64,000 bases of DNA from NCBI GenBank assembly GCA_016125075.1, contig WGMO01000007.1, positions 1 through 64,000 of the forward strand, given 5' to 3'. The DNA comes from Terrimonas sp. GTDB taxonomy: Bacteria; Bacteroidota; Bacteroidia; Chitinophagales; Chitinophagaceae. The notes beneath the pieces are model-generated. The model saw nothing but the letters and a program-made list of their open reading frames with translations, was not told where the DNA came from and ran no database searches. This document shows positions 1 to 9,378 of this stretch, piece after piece (position 1 is the first letter of the stretch; each line of letters opens with the position of its first letter). A program made the position numbers and the translations under genes.

Positions 1-112
1 GAAAAACGCGGTGGTTCGGCAAATAAGCTTCCTATAACATCCATATAACTACAGTACCAAAACTCATTTTTTTAAATGGTCAAAAACCAAATACTGCCCT
101 TTTAATGAAAAA

Positions 113-135
113 AGGCCATCCTTTTTGGACAGCCT
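113..135 (-). terminator. Intrinsic terminator after the HAD gene
   Basis: Read on the minus strand, an AGGC/GCCT outer stem and a TCC/GGA inner stem (separated by a TG/TG internal loop) enclose AAAAA and are followed by six Ts. It lies just past the stop codon of the HAD phosphatase gene, so it probably ends that transcript. The first 110 bases of the window hold nothing else I can recognise. Confidence 0.6.
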
Positions 136-145
136 CTTTATCATG

Positions 146-817
146 TTATTTCATCATGAGTCCGCCGATTGCCGGATCATTATAATCTTTTGCAAAACCA
201 ATAATATTCCGGTATGCTGTAAAATCTGCTTCCGGATGCATTGTGGTCAATACCAGGGATCGCATCCCGGCATTTTCGGCTGCTTCCACGCCCTTGGGTG
301 CATCTTCAAATACGATACAGGTTGCGGGTTCCGTCCCCAACAGGGCCGCAGATTTCAAAAAAGTTTCGGGATCCGGCTTGCTTTTTACCACATCATCTGC
401 ACTGACAATCGCATCAAAATAATCCCGGATCTGCAAACCATCGAGCACAAAATCTATATTGAACCGGATGGCGGCAGAGCCGATGGCCATCGGAATGCCC
501 TGGGTCTTTGCCCATTCGAGTACCTCCTGTAATCCCGCTATCAATTTCAAATGAGGCCGGAATGCTAACTGGTACCCTTTTTCTTTCTCCAGGCTCATCC
601 TGTCCTTCTCTTCGGGTGAAAAACGGTTGGGGAACACCCTTTCCAGCAGTTCGTGGTTTTTACCATAGCATTCTTCTTTCACCTTTTCATAACTCAGGTC
701 TGCCCCCAATGCCTGTAAAATAGTGTGCCATGCTTTTACATGATACGCCATATCGTCGATCATCGTACCATTGAGGTCAAAAATGAAAGCTTCCCGTTGC
801 CTGGCCATATTGATCAT
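146..817 (-). CDS. HAD-superfamily phosphatase, beta-phosphoglucomutase-like
   Basis: This 223-residue protein has the layout of a subclass IA HAD hydrolase: motif I FDLNGTMID (nucleophile D14), a helical cap, motif III around KSKPDPETF and motif IV VFEDAPKGVEAA. Family members act on small phosphorylated sugars or nucleotides in the cytoplasm; the substrate cannot be read from the sequence. The residue two after the nucleophile, normally the acid/base Asp, is Asn (N16). The chosen start has an AGGA nine bases upstream; a second ATG at 808 would give MARQREAF and is equally possible. It has its own terminator downstream. Sugar-phosphate phosphatase or phosphoglucomutase-like activity is inference. 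Confidence 0.85.
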   Translation of the reverse strand: MINMARQREAFIFDLNGTMIDDMAYHVKAWHTILQALGADLSYEKVKEECYGKNHELLERVFPNRFSPEEKDRMSLEKEKGYQLAFRPHLKLIAGLQEVLEWAKTQGIPMAIGSAAIRFNIDFVLDGLQIRDYFDAIVSADDVVKSKPDPETFLKSAALLGTEPATCIVFEDAPKGVEAAENAGMRSLVLTTMHPEADFTAYRNIIGFAKDYNDPAIGGLMMK

Positions 818-888
818 TGAATCAAATCCTGAAAGTTTTAAAGATATTGAATATTATCATACCCCTCCGTCTCATCTGCCGGTAAAGC

Positions 889-1569
889 TTATGCGACCAT
901 GGCCCCATCACATAAATGCATCTGTAACTGGCTCCACCTTTCCCTGCCAAGTTCAGCTTCAGCCAGTGCCATCATTTCCTGAAAGGCCGTATCGGATGCA
1001 TGGTTCTTTACCGAACGGTACCAGCTAAGGATTTCGGAATTATTCAAACCCCGGATCATCCATCTTGAGGTCAAAGCGATCATGCGGGGTTCCTGGGCGG
1101 CCACAATTTTTTTGGTATGCTGGTGAAGTTGCTCATCCGGATAATAACGCCATAGAATACGGTTCAGGATATCTTCTTCCTTCGCCATATGGTTAAGATT
1201 GAATACCATGAATTCAATAAACGCAATGGCAAGTTCTTCCCAGGCCGTTTCCCGATCCCCGTCTTCCCTGCACCCGGAGAAACGATGGATCAGGTACCGT
1301 AGCCGGAAGCTGATTTCTTCGTCCTTCCTGTGCTCATCGTGGAAGACTGTAACCACGGATGGTTCATATTCCATCACGATGGGAAGAATGAACTCGTCTT
1401 CTGTAGTGGCATGTTTTCCAAACATTTCGATCAGCTCTGACAACTTTCCCATAACCAGGGCTGCCTGTGCAGGATCATTAAAGTCGGATTGCTGAACCGC
1501 ATTCGCACAATCGTAAAGACAGGCCCTAAGGCCTTTGTGGATGTTATTGAAAATATTATACCGCTTCAT
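889..1569 (-). CDS. Hemerythrin-like HHE domain protein
   Basis: This 226-residue helical, soluble protein has His and Glu residues placed as in HHE cation-binding domains: H11, H53 with E57 (KHATTEDE), H77 and H80 (FHDEH), then a second set around NLNHMAKEED and LHQHTKK. Such domains bind a non-haem di-iron centre and serve in oxygen, nitric oxide or iron sensing and storage. No signal peptide is visible, so it should be cytoplasmic. It is transcribed toward the HAD gene with a 71-base gap and may be monocistronic. The iron site is read from motif spacing only. Confidence 0.75.
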   Translation of the reverse strand: MKRYNIFNNIHKGLRACLYDCANAVQQSDFNDPAQAALVMGKLSELIEMFGKHATTEDEFILPIVMEYEPSVVTVFHDEHRKDEEISFRLRYLIHRFSGCREDGDRETAWEELAIAFIEFMVFNLNHMAKEEDILNRILWRYYPDEQLHQHTKKIVAAQEPRMIALTSRWMIRGLNNSEILSWYRSVKNHASDTAFQEMMALAEAELGRERWSQLQMHLCDGAMVA

Positions 1570-1772
1570 ACATTAAATTTTATAAATTAAATAGTTGTTT
1601 TTTTTGGGTTACCTGTTTTAAGGTTTTGATTGAACCCCTTTTAACCCGCCGGAGCTAATCAGGATGAACAGCGGCAGGAACTGCATCACCCGGTCATAAC
1701 CATACAGGCCCCTTCCTGCGGAAATGGATCATTACTGTGGTCAAAAAGAAATGGGCCTTCCGAAATTCATCA

Positions 1773-3104
1773 TCATGCTGCTTTTGAAATTACTGACCCA
1801 AAAAGAATTTCCTTAACATATGCCGCTACCATTTCCTCCGGCCGGTATTCCCTGAATTCAGCTGCCAGTTTTTTCACCTGTTCCCTGTACCGACTGTCCT
1901 GCAAAACCTGGTTCACCGCCTGCCGGATCTGGACTGCAGAAGGTTTTTCCGTTTTCAGGTTAATTCCCAATCCGAAATACCCCACCCTGGCATTGATCTC
2001 ATTTTTACCCTCATGGGAACCGGCCACCACCATGGGCAGTTCGTTTTCGATACCCAGCATCACACCACCATACCCGCCATTGGTGATATAAACGCCGGCA
2101 TAAGGCATTACATCATTAAAGGGGATATAGTCTTCAATGATAATATTGGGGCTGGGATATTTCGCTCTTAAGAAATCGGTTTGTGAACCCCCTGTGGTAC
2201 AGATAACCAATGTATCAGAATTTTTGAAAGCCTCCAGGGTGGGTATGATCAGCTTTTCGATATCTTTTTCCACCGTACCCTGTGTTACTAACACAATCTT
2301 CCGGTAACACGAAACGCGGTTGTCAAACCATTGACTTTTCGTTGTTGCTGACCGGTATGGCAACAAAGCTCCGATAAACTGGATATTGCTGCCCAGGTCA
2401 CTCCGTTTATATTCGAATCCGGGTGTACCGCTTTGCAGCAAAAAATCACTTTTCCGTATCATCATATCAAACACAGATTCATGATCATGCGGTATACCAT
2501 ACTGATCCAGCATTTGGTGCATTACCCTGTTTGGTTTTTTGAAAATAATCCTATCGGCCAGGTAGCGCATGGCCGCCTGCTTCATCCTGCCCGTAAATGT
2601 GTAGGATGGTTCCATACCCAAACCACTGGGTGGTAAATCTTTTGAGGATGCTGTCAGCGGTAATACCCCAATGGCCAGAACCGGGATCTTCATCAGCTCC
2701 TTAACAAAGGGCAGGGCGGTAAAGGCACAATCGGCGATTATCAGTTCGAATGGGAATTCCCGGTATATATCCAGTATATCCGTATAATATTCCGGAGCCC
2801 TTAATATAAAGGCATGGATAATATCAAACCGCAGTTTTCCAACCGCTGTTCTGTACTGCTGCCTCCCCGGGAACATCTTATCAAAATTTCCGTCACTCAC
2901 ATCGATGGCTTTTTTGAACGGGTAATGATGAATCTGAAGTTTTTTAAGTTTGGGGGCATACCCTTCCGAACAATACCACCTGACATCGTACCCGAGATTT
3001 GACAGGTGTACGGCAATCCCCGTCAGGGGGTTAAAATGGCCGTCTGCCGGAAAATTGGCCAACAAAATTTTTTTGGCGGGGTTTTCAGTTTTTGAAGATT
3101 CCAT
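1773..3104 (-). CDS. Glycosyltransferase, GT1/MGT-like
   Basis: This 443-residue protein opens with an acceptor-binding Rossmann half (ILLANFPADGHFNPLTGIA, where the GH of GHxxP-type starts is visible) and ends with a GT1-type donor half (VTQGTVEKD, then ITNGGYGGVMLGIENELPMV and a KNEINARV stretch). GT1 enzymes move a sugar from UDP-sugar to a small lipophilic acceptor, often a natural product, sterol or carotenoid. The usual His of the donor-site HCG/HGG motif is Asn (TNGG). There are no biosynthetic neighbours, so the acceptor is unknown. The 203 bases between this gene and the hemerythrin gene hold nothing recognisable. Confidence 0.8.
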   Translation of the reverse strand: MESSKTENPAKKILLANFPADGHFNPLTGIAVHLSNLGYDVRWYCSEGYAPKLKKLQIHHYPFKKAIDVSDGNFDKMFPGRQQYRTAVGKLRFDIIHAFILRAPEYYTDILDIYREFPFELIIADCAFTALPFVKELMKIPVLAIGVLPLTASSKDLPPSGLGMEPSYTFTGRMKQAAMRYLADRIIFKKPNRVMHQMLDQYGIPHDHESVFDMMIRKSDFLLQSGTPGFEYKRSDLGSNIQFIGALLPYRSATTKSQWFDNRVSCYRKIVLVTQGTVEKDIEKLIIPTLEAFKNSDTLVICTTGGSQTDFLRAKYPSPNIIIEDYIPFNDVMPYAGVYITNGGYGGVMLGIENELPMVVAGSHEGKNEINARVGYFGLGINLKTEKPSAVQIRQAVNQVLQDSRYREQVKKLAAEFREYRPEEMVAAYVKEILFGSVISKAA

Positions 3105-3329
3105 AAAATAAAAAGTTGAGGTTTAATTATTTTTCACAATACTACCTACAGCAGCCCTCCTTTTTTTCTTCAAACCGCATGAATTGTCAAAATCACTGAA
3201 CAGGTTGAAGCCGGGTTGTTGAAGGATCCCTTTCTCCGGGACCATCGTGTAGCAGGAAAAACCAGGAGCCAGCTCATCCCCCGGCCTGCCACTGATCCCA
3301 CAAGATGGATGAAATGTATTTTTTAATGA

Positions 3330-6300
3330 ATGAACTGTTACAGCTTCAAGAAAGTCTTTGTTAATTTTGATTGCAAAACATCCCGCTTGTTTACCAAACC
3401 AGGATTATTGGGTGTATTGATTTTCCTGTCTGGCACCTGCCTTTGGTGCCAGCCTAATACCGGTTTGCAGTTTACTTTTAAGAATTTCAATAATACAAAC
3501 GGCCTTATCAGCAACCATACAAATGCAGTGGTACAGGATGCCGAGGGATTTTTATGGATTGGGGGAACAGACGGTCTTCAGCGATACGACGGGGTACGGT
3601 TCAGGAATTTCCGCAACAGTGCCTCCGACAGCAACAGTTTACCCTCCAATACTGTTGCTCAACTCATGATTGACCATCAAAACAGGCTCTGGGTTTTGTT
3701 GGCAGATGGGCATGTTGGAATTTTTGACACAAAAAAATTCTCTTTCAAAACAATGAAGATCAACACCCGGGATCCTAATGATATCGTTTTCGGGAACAAA
3801 AGACTGATAAAAGATGAGTGGGGTAATGTTTTTATGCTCATTTGGAAGAAAGAACTCCTGCATTGGCAGGAAGAAAAGCAGGCGTTTTCCGGGGATAACA
3901 AACTTTTTGGTATCAGGGATTCATGGAAAATTGAAGACTTCTACCCTGAGCCCGGTACACATAAATATTGGATAGCCGTAACCGATCTGGGTTTTGCTGT
4001 ATATAATGCCGGCACAGGCAATACAAGTTATTACGGGAATAATATTGAAAAAGAAAAGATCATTGACGTTTATGGCAATACCATTAAGCCCTATAATTTA
4101 CATTTTGACCGGCAGGGAAGATTATGGTTTCAATACTGGGAAACGGTGATCCCCCTGATCTACTGTTTCGATCTTCCTCACAAAAAGCCTTTGATAGAAA
4201 GAGGGGAAATGCTTTCACAACTGGGTTCCTATCATGAAATTTATTCATTTTTTGAGCAGGGAAACGGCGATATCTGGATACGGGGCACCAAAATACTGGC
4301 CCGTTTCAATGAACATACCCGCACCTTCGAAATGGTAAAGAACGGTTATACCAACAGTTTCAGTATTGAATATGACAACATAACCTGTCTTACCGAGGAT
4401 CGGGAACAAAATATCTGGGTAAGCACCAATAATAACGGGCTCTATTCTTTTAACCCGGCAGAAGAACATTTTATTAATGTTACCCATGATGTCCGGATTG
4501 GAAAGAAAAGAAAAGGCTATGGCAACCCGCTTTGTTTTGTACAACTCCGTGACAAAACTGTTCTGTCGGGAGCCTGGGGGGATGGTCTATACCGGTATGA
4601 CAGCATCTGGAATGAGATCCCCTTACAGATCAGGGGCATTCCGGATAAGAATCTGCATGTCATCTGGGATATATTTGCCTCCCGCGACAGCAATACGATC
4701 TGGATGAGCGGGCAACCGGGTATCTGGCGGTATGACCAGCAGCAAAAATCGGCTTCCTTCTATAACCCGGCTGTATTCCGGAACAGGACGGTCCGCCAGG
4801 TGGCAGAAGACAAGCAGGGCAACCTGTGGCTGGGCTTACAAGGCTATGGCGTATTCAAATGGGATGCCCAAAAAGGTAAGGATAAATTTGAAAACGGGAT
4901 TGAAAGGGTTACTTCCATTTCGGCGAGCCAGACCGTGTCTAAGATCATCAAAGACACAAAGGGTTATATCTGGATTTGCATGTCTTCTGACGGATTGGTT
5001 GTCCTGGATCCGGAAACAGGAAAAACAGTATTGAAATTCAGTGCAGGATCAACAGGTGCTTACAGGTTACCGGAGGACGGGGTTTCCTCCGTGCTTGAAT
5101 ATGATGACAGCCTGATGGTGATCACAACCTCCACCAGGGCAATTATCTATAACCGTTATACGAAGACCTCAAAAATCCTGGGCAATGAACAGATCATTTC
5201 GGGTTATATCTCTTCCGTTGAAAGAGATGATCACGGATATCTATGGATCAGTACCACAACGGGTTTATACAGGGTGACCCTGCAAAATAAAATGTTTGTA
5301 CTTTACGACAGAAGAGATGGAATTGCCAATGAAGAGTTTTCATTGGCAGCTTCTTACCATATGCCGGATGGGAAATTACTCTTTGGAGGGTCTGGCCAGT
5401 TCATCGTCTTCCAACCCAACACCATCGATATCAGCCGCATTCCGCCACCCACCGCAACACTGACGGGCATGATGGCCACCAACCGTCCATTAAGGGTTGA
5501 TTCCATCCTTAAGCTTGACAAGATCAATTTGGGATTTAAGCAAAACTCGCTGGAGTTTGAGTTCTCCACCCTGCGCTTTTTCAGCCCCTATATTGTCCGT
5601 TATAAAATGGAGGGTATCGATAAAACCTGGAAGGTCTCCGACAGGAATTATACTGCTATCTATTCCTATCTCCCCCCTGGCACCTACAAGTTTCTGCTCA
5701 AAACTGAAGATACGGATGGTAAAGAAGGCCCGGTATCCAGTTTACAGATTGTGATAGCCCCTCCCTTCTGGGGAACCTGGTGGTTTTACAGCCTGCTGGT
5801 CCTGGCCGGGGGACTATTGATCTTTTGGTTTGACAGGGAACGGATGAAACGGAAAGAGGCGATTGTCAAGATGAGAACTGAAATTGCCGCCAATCTCCAT
5901 GAAGAGATCAACAAAGCTCTGAATAATATCAATATCCTCAGTGAAATGGCAAGGTTAAAGGCAGGGCAGAATACCCCGAAAGCGGTCGAGTACATTGAAC
6001 AGATCCATTCCAAGAGCCATAATATGATCATTGCCATGGATGATATTCTCTGGAACATCGACCCGGAAAACGACAGTATGTCCAAAGCTATAGACCGGCT
6101 GAGAGAATATATCGATGCTTTAAAAAACAGGCAGGGCGTTCAGATAGATCTTATGGTAGATAAAAAAGTCGAGCACCTGAAACTGAATATGCAGCTCCGG
6201 CAAAGCATTTTCCGGTTGTTCAAGGGGGGTATTTCCAATTTCATAAAAACAGGAGCCCTCAATTGCCAGATTGACATCAGCCTGGAAAAAAACAATATCG

Positions 6301-6464
6301 TTTACACGGTAGAATTTGATAACAGCAAGACAGATTTACAATTACTTAATAACCTGCTCAAACGACAGGAGCTGGAACAATGGCTAAACGAAATTCATGC
6401 AAAACTTAGTAACGAAACACATACATCCAGGTCGGTCATTACCCTGGTAATTCCCTTAAAATGA
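3330..6464 (+). CDS. Two-component-type propeller sensor (Reg_prop/Y_Y_Y) with degenerate kinase end
   Basis: This 1044-residue protein has an N-terminal hydrophobic export segment (about residues 25-42), two seven-bladed Reg_prop beta-propellers recognisable by repeated WIGG-, IWVST- and LWISTTTGL-type blades (about 50-710), a Y_Y_Y domain (about 725-810), one membrane segment (about 817-835) and a cytoplasmic HisKA_3-like helix with candidate phospho-His H857 (AANLHEEI). The following ATPase domain looks broken: FKGGISNFIK replaces the usual FKEAxNNxxKH N-box and DNSKTD replaces the DNGxG G1 box. Its stop codon abuts the LytTR gene's stop codon with no base between. Sensing of a periplasmic ligand is family knowledge; lack of ATP use is inference. 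Confidence 0.85.
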   Translation: MNCYSFKKVFVNFDCKTSRLFTKPGLLGVLIFLSGTCLWCQPNTGLQFTFKNFNNTNGLISNHTNAVVQDAEGFLWIGGTDGLQRYDGVRFRNFRNSASDSNSLPSNTVAQLMIDHQNRLWVLLADGHVGIFDTKKFSFKTMKINTRDPNDIVFGNKRLIKDEWGNVFMLIWKKELLHWQEEKQAFSGDNKLFGIRDSWKIEDFYPEPGTHKYWIAVTDLGFAVYNAGTGNTSYYGNNIEKEKIIDVYGNTIKPYNLHFDRQGRLWFQYWETVIPLIYCFDLPHKKPLIERGEMLSQLGSYHEIYSFFEQGNGDIWIRGTKILARFNEHTRTFEMVKNGYTNSFSIEYDNITCLTEDREQNIWVSTNNNGLYSFNPAEEHFINVTHDVRIGKKRKGYGNPLCFVQLRDKTVLSGAWGDGLYRYDSIWNEIPLQIRGIPDKNLHVIWDIFASRDSNTIWMSGQPGIWRYDQQQKSASFYNPAVFRNRTVRQVAEDKQGNLWLGLQGYGVFKWDAQKGKDKFENGIERVTSISASQTVSKIIKDTKGYIWICMSSDGLVVLDPETGKTVLKFSAGSTGAYRLPEDGVSSVLEYDDSLMVITTSTRAIIYNRYTKTSKILGNEQIISGYISSVERDDHGYLWISTTTGLYRVTLQNKMFVLYDRRDGIANEEFSLAASYHMPDGKLLFGGSGQFIVFQPNTIDISRIPPPTATLTGMMATNRPLRVDSILKLDKINLGFKQNSLEFEFSTLRFFSPYIVRYKMEGIDKTWKVSDRNYTAIYSYLPPGTYKFLLKTEDTDGKEGPVSSLQIVIAPPFWGTWWFYSLLVLAGGLLIFWFDRERMKRKEAIVKMRTEIAANLHEEINKALNNINILSEMARLKAGQNTPKAVEYIEQIHSKSHNMIIAMDDILWNIDPENDSMSKAIDRLREYIDALKNRQGVQIDLMVDKKVEHLKLNMQLRQSIFRLFKGGISNFIKTGALNCQIDISLEKNNIVYTVEFDNSKTDLQLLNNLLKRQELEQWLNEIHAKLSNETHTSRSVITLVIPLK

Positions 6465-7229
6465 TTATTTACCCATCCACTTTTTGAACTCGGTCACTTT
6501 TTCCCGGCTGACCAGCGCTTCCTTATCCACGGCCGGATTTAATCCCAGCATCAACCGGTTTCCAAAATAATCATCAATTTTATCGATGCTGTTCACGGAC
6601 ACATAAAAAGAGCGGCTGATCCTGAAATAGTCTTTGGCATCAAGCATATCTTCCAACTCATCCATAGTGTAATCAACAACATATTTTTTATTATCCCGGG
6701 TTTTAAAAAAATTGAGCCTGCCGTCACTGTAGAAATAGGCAATATCCCCAATTTCGACGGATACCAGGCGTTGAGCATGCTTAACCAGGAACCTTTTCCG
6801 GTATTCTTTTGGCTGCAGTTTCTGCTGAAGTTCTTTGACAAGTTTTTCAAAACTGTAATCAGGATTGCCGCCTGTGCCGATTTTTCGGAATTTGATCAAC
6901 GCCGCTTCAAGTTCTTCCTGCTGAATGGGCTTGAGCAGGTAATCGACACTGTTTACCTTGAAAGCCTTCAGGGCATATTCGTCATAGGAAGTGGTAAAGA
7001 TGACCGGGCAATGCACTTCGGTGAGATTGAAGATCTCAAAACTTTGCCCGTCTGCCAGTTCAATATCCATCAAAATAAGGTCGGGTACTGGGTTGTTATC
7101 GAGCCATTCTACCGTGCTTTTAATGCTATCCGTAACACCGGTTATTTCTGCATTGGGCTCGACTGCCAGTAAGGTTTTGCGCAGTTTTTTTACGGCCAAA
7201 TCTTCATCTTCTACAATTAAAAGTTTCAT
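6465..7229 (-). CDS. LytTR-family response regulator
   Basis: This 254-residue protein has a receiver domain (residues 1-120) with acidic pocket ED(E)D at 8-10, phospho-acceptor D55 (LILMDIE), T79/T80 and K100 (YLLKP), then a LytTR DNA-binding domain (about 145-250) with the typical RFLVKHAQRLVSVEIGDIAYFYSDGR start. LytTR regulators bind direct-repeat sites as dimers. The gene starts two bases after the upstream kinase gene ends, so the two are almost certainly co-transcribed and form a kinase-regulator pair. Target genes are unknown; the convergent propeller sensor is an obvious candidate partner. Confidence 0.93.
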   Translation of the reverse strand: MKLLIVEDEDLAVKKLRKTLLAVEPNAEITGVTDSIKSTVEWLDNNPVPDLILMDIELADGQSFEIFNLTEVHCPVIFTTSYDEYALKAFKVNSVDYLLKPIQQEELEAALIKFRKIGTGGNPDYSFEKLVKELQQKLQPKEYRKRFLVKHAQRLVSVEIGDIAYFYSDGRLNFFKTRDNKKYVVDYTMDELEDMLDAKDYFRISRSFYVSVNSIDKIDDYFGNRLMLGLNPAVDKEALVSREKVTEFKKWMGK

Positions 7230-7231
7230 AT

Positions 7232-8317
7232 TTATGATGTTTTAATGTCTTTCTTTTCTGCACGTGTATCGGCAAAAGTATTATTCCAGAGCAATGGCAA
7301 TACCACCGTAAAGTTCTTTTCATCCTCCAGTACCTGAAAACCGGGTAGTTTCAGTAATGCATATTTTGCCCTGATATTATCGAGCCCTACTTTATTGCTA
7401 GGTGCCTTTGCAGTTCTGCGCTGAAGATTATTATTAACGATCAGCTTGTTACCGGCTGCCGTAAAAATATCGATCACCAGTGGTTTGTTTTTTGATAACA
7501 CATTATGCTTTACTACATTCTCCACCAGTAGCTGGAGGGTTAGCGAGGGTATCAGATAGGTATCGTATCTTTTATCGATCTCAATATTCAATTCCACCGC
7601 TTCCCCATGCCGGGTCCTCAGGAGCTGGTAATAGGACCGGATAAACTTTATTTCGTTCGCTACGGTACTCAACGATTCGCTGTTATTCCTGAGCAGGTAT
7701 CGGTATACCTTACTCAGCTCATTCAAAAATTCTTCTGCTTTCACCTTATCGTCTGTAATGAGCGAGGAAAGTGTATTGAAACAATTGAAAAGAAAATGGG
7801 GGTTAACCTGGTTCTTGAGTGTGTCGAATTCCGTTTGCAGGGAAAGCTCCTGGATCTCCTCCCTTTCTTCCAGGCTTTCTTTATACCGCTCCAGTACGAA
7901 GTCTGCTTCAAATAATGTTTCAAAAATAATATTGACCGTGAACCCGACTAATAACCCCATTTTCAGGTCTTCGGTTTGCAGGTGGTAACCCCCAATATGA
8001 AAAATATCATAGAGATAAAAAATCAACGCTACAGAAAAAGACATAAAGGGAACCAGGCAAAAGGCAAGAATCAGGATCCTTTTTTTGGTTTGCCGGAGTT
8101 CCGGGAAACGATGTTTTATGCGGTTTCCGATTATCACATGCCCCCTCCAGGAAAGAAAACCCAATAAAAAAATCAGGGGAAATGAATATAACCAGATGCC
8201 GATCTCCCGGAACAACCGGGCGTCGTAGATGATATAATTAAGCAGCAGGTCAATGATCGGCATGGAGGCCATAAAGCAATATACCTGAAGCTTCGTGGGT
8301 TTCATCCAGGTTTTCAT
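7232..8317 (-). CDS. LytS/YehU-type sensor histidine kinase
   Basis: This 361-residue protein has four predicted membrane helices (about 11-31, 41-60, 82-102, 118-138), a short coiled linker rich in Glu, and a His_kinase domain (PF06580 type) with phospho-His H174 in QVNPHFLFNCFNTLSSL. An ATPase domain follows with an intact N-box (LLVENVVKHN) and GLDNIRAKYALL. It should phosphorylate the LytTR regulator immediately downstream. Its start overlaps the stop of the preceding kinase by four bases (ATGA), so translation is coupled. There is no obvious extracellular sensor domain; the signal is unknown. Confidence 0.92.
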   Translation of the reverse strand: MKTWMKPTKLQVYCFMASMPIIDLLLNYIIYDARLFREIGIWLYSFPLIFLLGFLSWRGHVIIGNRIKHRFPELRQTKKRILILAFCLVPFMSFSVALIFYLYDIFHIGGYHLQTEDLKMGLLVGFTVNIIFETLFEADFVLERYKESLEEREEIQELSLQTEFDTLKNQVNPHFLFNCFNTLSSLITDDKVKAEEFLNELSKVYRYLLRNNSESLSTVANEIKFIRSYYQLLRTRHGEAVELNIEIDKRYDTYLIPSLTLQLLVENVVKHNVLSKNKPLVIDIFTAAGNKLIVNNNLQRRTAKAPSNKVGLDNIRAKYALLKLPGFQVLEDEKNFTVVLPLLWNNTFADTRAEKKDIKTS

Positions 8318-9378
8318 GGCAACACCTCCTCCTGGTTAAAAATTAGCGGAAGCGTAATACATCTTTTATCATCGGAGTCCTCGATCAGCACCTCCGGCTG
8401 GTTCAGTAACTGGTATTTCTTAACAAGATTATCGAGCCCGGCTTCCAAATCGGTGGTATCTGCCACTTTCTTTGGCTGCACATTGTTACAGACCCTGATG
8501 GTATGAGTGGCTGAATCGGAAAAAATTGAAATGACCAGGGGACTGCTCTTGCTCATCATATTCTGGGAAAATGCATTTTCAATAATTAATTGCAGGGTCA
8601 TGGGAGGTATGAACTTCTCTTTGTCTGCCTCATCAATCGCTACCTCTATTTTCAGCCCCTGCCCATACCGGGTTTTCAGCAGGAAATAATAAGACGCTAA
8701 AAACACCAGTTCTGTCCTAATGGAGACCAGCTTATCTTCTTCATTTCGCAACAGGTACCGGTATACCTTACTCATTTCATTCAGGAATTTTTCTGCTTTT
8801 TCCTCATCCTCACTGATGAGGCTGGAAAGAGAGTTCAGGCTATTAAACAGGAAATGAGGATTGACCTGGCTCTTCAGGCCTTCCAGTTGGCTGTGCCGGA
8901 AGGCAATTTTCAGGGCCTCTGTTTCTTTCAGATTGGATTTCCATCTTTCAAAACGGTCGATCCCTTCGTGGAGGAATGTGAGGAAAATATTTACGATCCC
9001 CGTTACCACATAGCTCCACACAAACCCATTTTCGTTGAACACATATCCCCAGAACCTGATCGACTCATAGCCGCGGAACAACAGCAAAAGAAAAATTCCT
9101 GTCACCAGCAGGAAAACAATGATCATCAAAGTGAGCCGTTTTCCGGTTTCTGCTTCACCGGGAAACCTTCTTTTTAAAAGGACGGCTATTGAACCGCATA
9201 AAATAAAATCAGCTGAAACAGCTGTAGCCGTGATCAGCGTTGCTTCCGAAAATATAACCCACTGACTGAAATATTTCATCCCGAAGATCACTGAATTCAG
9301 GAGGATCGTCAATGGCAGGATGATCACCGCCAGTACGATATAATCCTTATTGGTATAGCGGGGCAACCTTATTCTCAT
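8314..9378 (-). CDS. Second LytS-type sensor histidine kinase
   Basis: This 354-residue kinase is paralogous to the next gene, with four membrane helices, phospho-His H175 in QVNPHFLFNSLNSLSSL and a C-terminal ATPase domain. Its N-box reads LIIENAFSQN, lacking the KHN seen in the sister protein, so catalysis may be weaker. The frame is open to 9444, but I chose the ATG at 9378 because MRIRLPRYTNKDY then lines up with the sister's MKTWMKPTKLQVY and removes a Cys-rich leader that does not look natural. Kinase, kinase and regulator form one operon. A heterodimeric kinase pair is inference. Confidence 0.88.
   Translation of the reverse strand: MRIRLPRYTNKDYIVLAVIILPLTILLNSVIFGMKYFSQWVIFSEATLITATAVSADFILCGSIAVLLKRRFPGEAETGKRLTLMIIVFLLVTGIFLLLLFRGYESIRFWGYVFNENGFVWSYVVTGIVNIFLTFLHEGIDRFERWKSNLKETEALKIAFRHSQLEGLKSQVNPHFLFNSLNSLSSLISEDEEKAEKFLNEMSKVYRYLLRNEEDKLVSIRTELVFLASYYFLLKTRYGQGLKIEVAIDEADKEKFIPPMTLQLIIENAFSQNMMSKSSPLVISIFSDSATHTIRVCNNVQPKKVADTTDLEAGLDNLVKKYQLLNQPEVLIEDSDDKRCITLPLIFNQEEVLP

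Noticed and set aside
125-532. Plus-strand frame antisense to the HAD gene
   Set aside because: Composition looks like the complement of a real coding strand; the HAD protein has clear motifs on the other strand.
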